From Trichopria drosophilae (Eukaryota; Arthropoda; Insecta; Hymenoptera; Diapriidae): 64,000 bases of DNA. Each line of letters opens with the position of its first letter. The stretch's first letter is position 1. The translations under genes were made by a program, and so were the position numbers. Positions 62,795-64,000 of the stretch are shown here, one piece after another. The notes under the pieces were generated by a model that saw only the letters and a list, made by a program, of their open reading frames with translations, did no database searches and was not told the origin of the DNA. The stretch is taken from contig CM059582.1 in NCBI GenBank assembly GCA_030407085.1, forward strand, positions 20,379,501 through 20,443,500, given 5' to 3'.

Positions 62795-63010
62795 TTAAGG
62801 GTCGCTGATCGCGAATCCGAAGTCAGAATTGCAAAATTTACATCAGATGATCCAATATGGCGGTTCAAACATAGAAATACTGTTTTTCAATGAACCAGTT
62901 GGACAAATTGACCTTCTGATCTTTCGATATAAACGACAGTTGATTTCCATAGGTTTTTGGGGTCGCTGAATACGAATTTGATATAATAATTGCAAAATTC
63001 AAAATGGCGG
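62795..63010. repeat. ATGGCGGATCC motif-family repeat
   Basis: GGGTCGCTGATCGCGAATCCG then GATCCAATATGGCGG near 62805-62865, and GGGGTCGCTGAATACGAATT then AAAATGGCGGACA near 62958-63012: two forward units. Confidence 0.55.
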
Positions 63011-64000
63011 ACAATTCCTACTTCTACTTGTCTTAATAATATGATGTATTTTCCTTGGAGGTATGATATATATTACTTATATGTTTAAAAGATGTTATAA
63101 GAAAATGTTATACCGTAAAAGATAGTTAGAGTTTAAAAGGGTCGTTAAATTTGTATTTTATCTTACTCATCTTATTTATACATACAAGTAATATAGTATA
63201 TATTGCTTGTCAACAATTATATAGGTAAGTAGTACCCGTGGCATTCAATAAAGGATATATTATGTAATTGCAAAAGTGCTTAAAAGAACAATGCCCCAAA
63301 AAAGCTTAAACAAACTGGATATAAAAGGATAAAAGATGTTCAGAAGATGGATAAAACATGTATGGACAAATTTCTAAGCTATCATAAAAAAACTCATCTA
63401 TAACATAATTCTGTCTTAAAAACTGGATTAAAACTAATGAGGTTGTGCGTTTTAAATATTCCGAAAAATACCTTCCTAGAAACTGCACAGAATCTGTTCA
63501 AAATTTATTCAAAAAAGCTACCTAAAAAATATCCATAAAATTGTTACAGTTCAAATAGGTAACTGGCAAAGTTTATTGGTACCATAATATAATATAAATA
63601 ACAATAATGATAATGTTACGATGTTCTGGATTATTTTGATAATCTGAAAAATGCACGATGTATCCAGATATAAGAAAAGTCAGATTAGAAATGACACCTT
63701 GCATGCTGGTATCTCGATAAGATCTGAGTATGTCCGTGAACTAAAATGCAGTCTAACAATACAAAATATTGTATAAATAAAATTTGATTGATTTTAAATC
63801 TGCATAAAATAACACAAATGAACTATAAGTAAAAAATTATTTAATTTGTTAACAATTGCACGATATTATTATAAGGAATAAAATCTTATTGTATTTTGTG
63901 ACAAATCAGTGCCTACAATAATATAAAATAACTGTTGAATAGCAGAAAAGAGAATCAGTATAATTCTGAATGGACCTGCTATTTTTCTGATGATTAGTTA

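Larger units (their letters stand above)
61179..64000. other. Gene C intron 8 (or 3' flank), no further exon seen
   Basis: I looked for the next expected exon, marked by an FCRW-type codon run followed by a TxCxLxI stretch and a GT donor, and for the membrane exon, and found neither. In A and B this intron is 108 and 73 bp. A GC-richer block occupies 61290-61860, a degenerate GAT-rich stretch about 61940-62260, and motif-family repeats 62795-63010. A TTAACCC start near 62689 resembles a piggyBac end, but no partner was found. Confidence 0.5.

Overview
The window looks like nuclear DNA of an insect: strongly AT-rich, GT-AG introns of 70 bp to several kb, many small foldback and terminal-inverted-repeat elements, and short CCTAA runs (the complement of the insect telomere unit TTAGG). 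Hymenoptera is my best guess, but nothing in the sequence fixes the order.

The coding content I can support is one tandem family of three paralogous genes, all on the + strand: gene A (20795-25795, complete, 687 aa), gene B (37235-44590, complete, 686 aa) and gene C (46971 to at least 61178, 543 aa in the window, with the last two exons expected beyond it or in a long unread stretch). I spliced them by hand. All three share the same exon order and the same intron phases (1,0,0,0,1,2,0,1, then 1 in A and B). Each encodes a signal peptide followed by Ig-like domains: six in A and B, and five plus an expected sixth in C. A and B end in one transmembrane helix and a short basic cytoplasmic tail. 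I do not recognise a named family; a cell-surface recognition or adhesion receptor is the natural inference.

The most interesting structural signal is the cysteine pattern. Domains 4-6 each carry four cysteines: the usual B-strand and F-strand pair, plus one just before or beside the C-strand Trp and one at the start of the E strand. Domains 2 and 3 have lost the usual B/F pair but keep the C/E-strand pair in all three paralogues. This implies two separate disulfides, with the unusual one being the conserved one.

Layout: 1-20740 has no gene I can support, but holds a possible decayed ORF (about 1.9 kb), a CpG-richer block (8.0-9.8 kb), two MITEs and foldback repeats. Gene A occupies 20.8-25.8 kb. 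A repeat-rich intergenic stretch runs from 26.0 to 37.2 kb. Gene B occupies 37.2-44.6 kb, with a 3.6 kb intron 4 holding a piggyBac-like MITE and a 1.3 kb foldback. A 2 kb spacer leads to gene C, whose introns 4-8 are swollen by foldback elements. The rest, 61.2-64.0 kb, is non-coding as far as I can see. Genes A and C have TATA boxes 52-54 bp upstream of the ATG; gene B has no comparable one.
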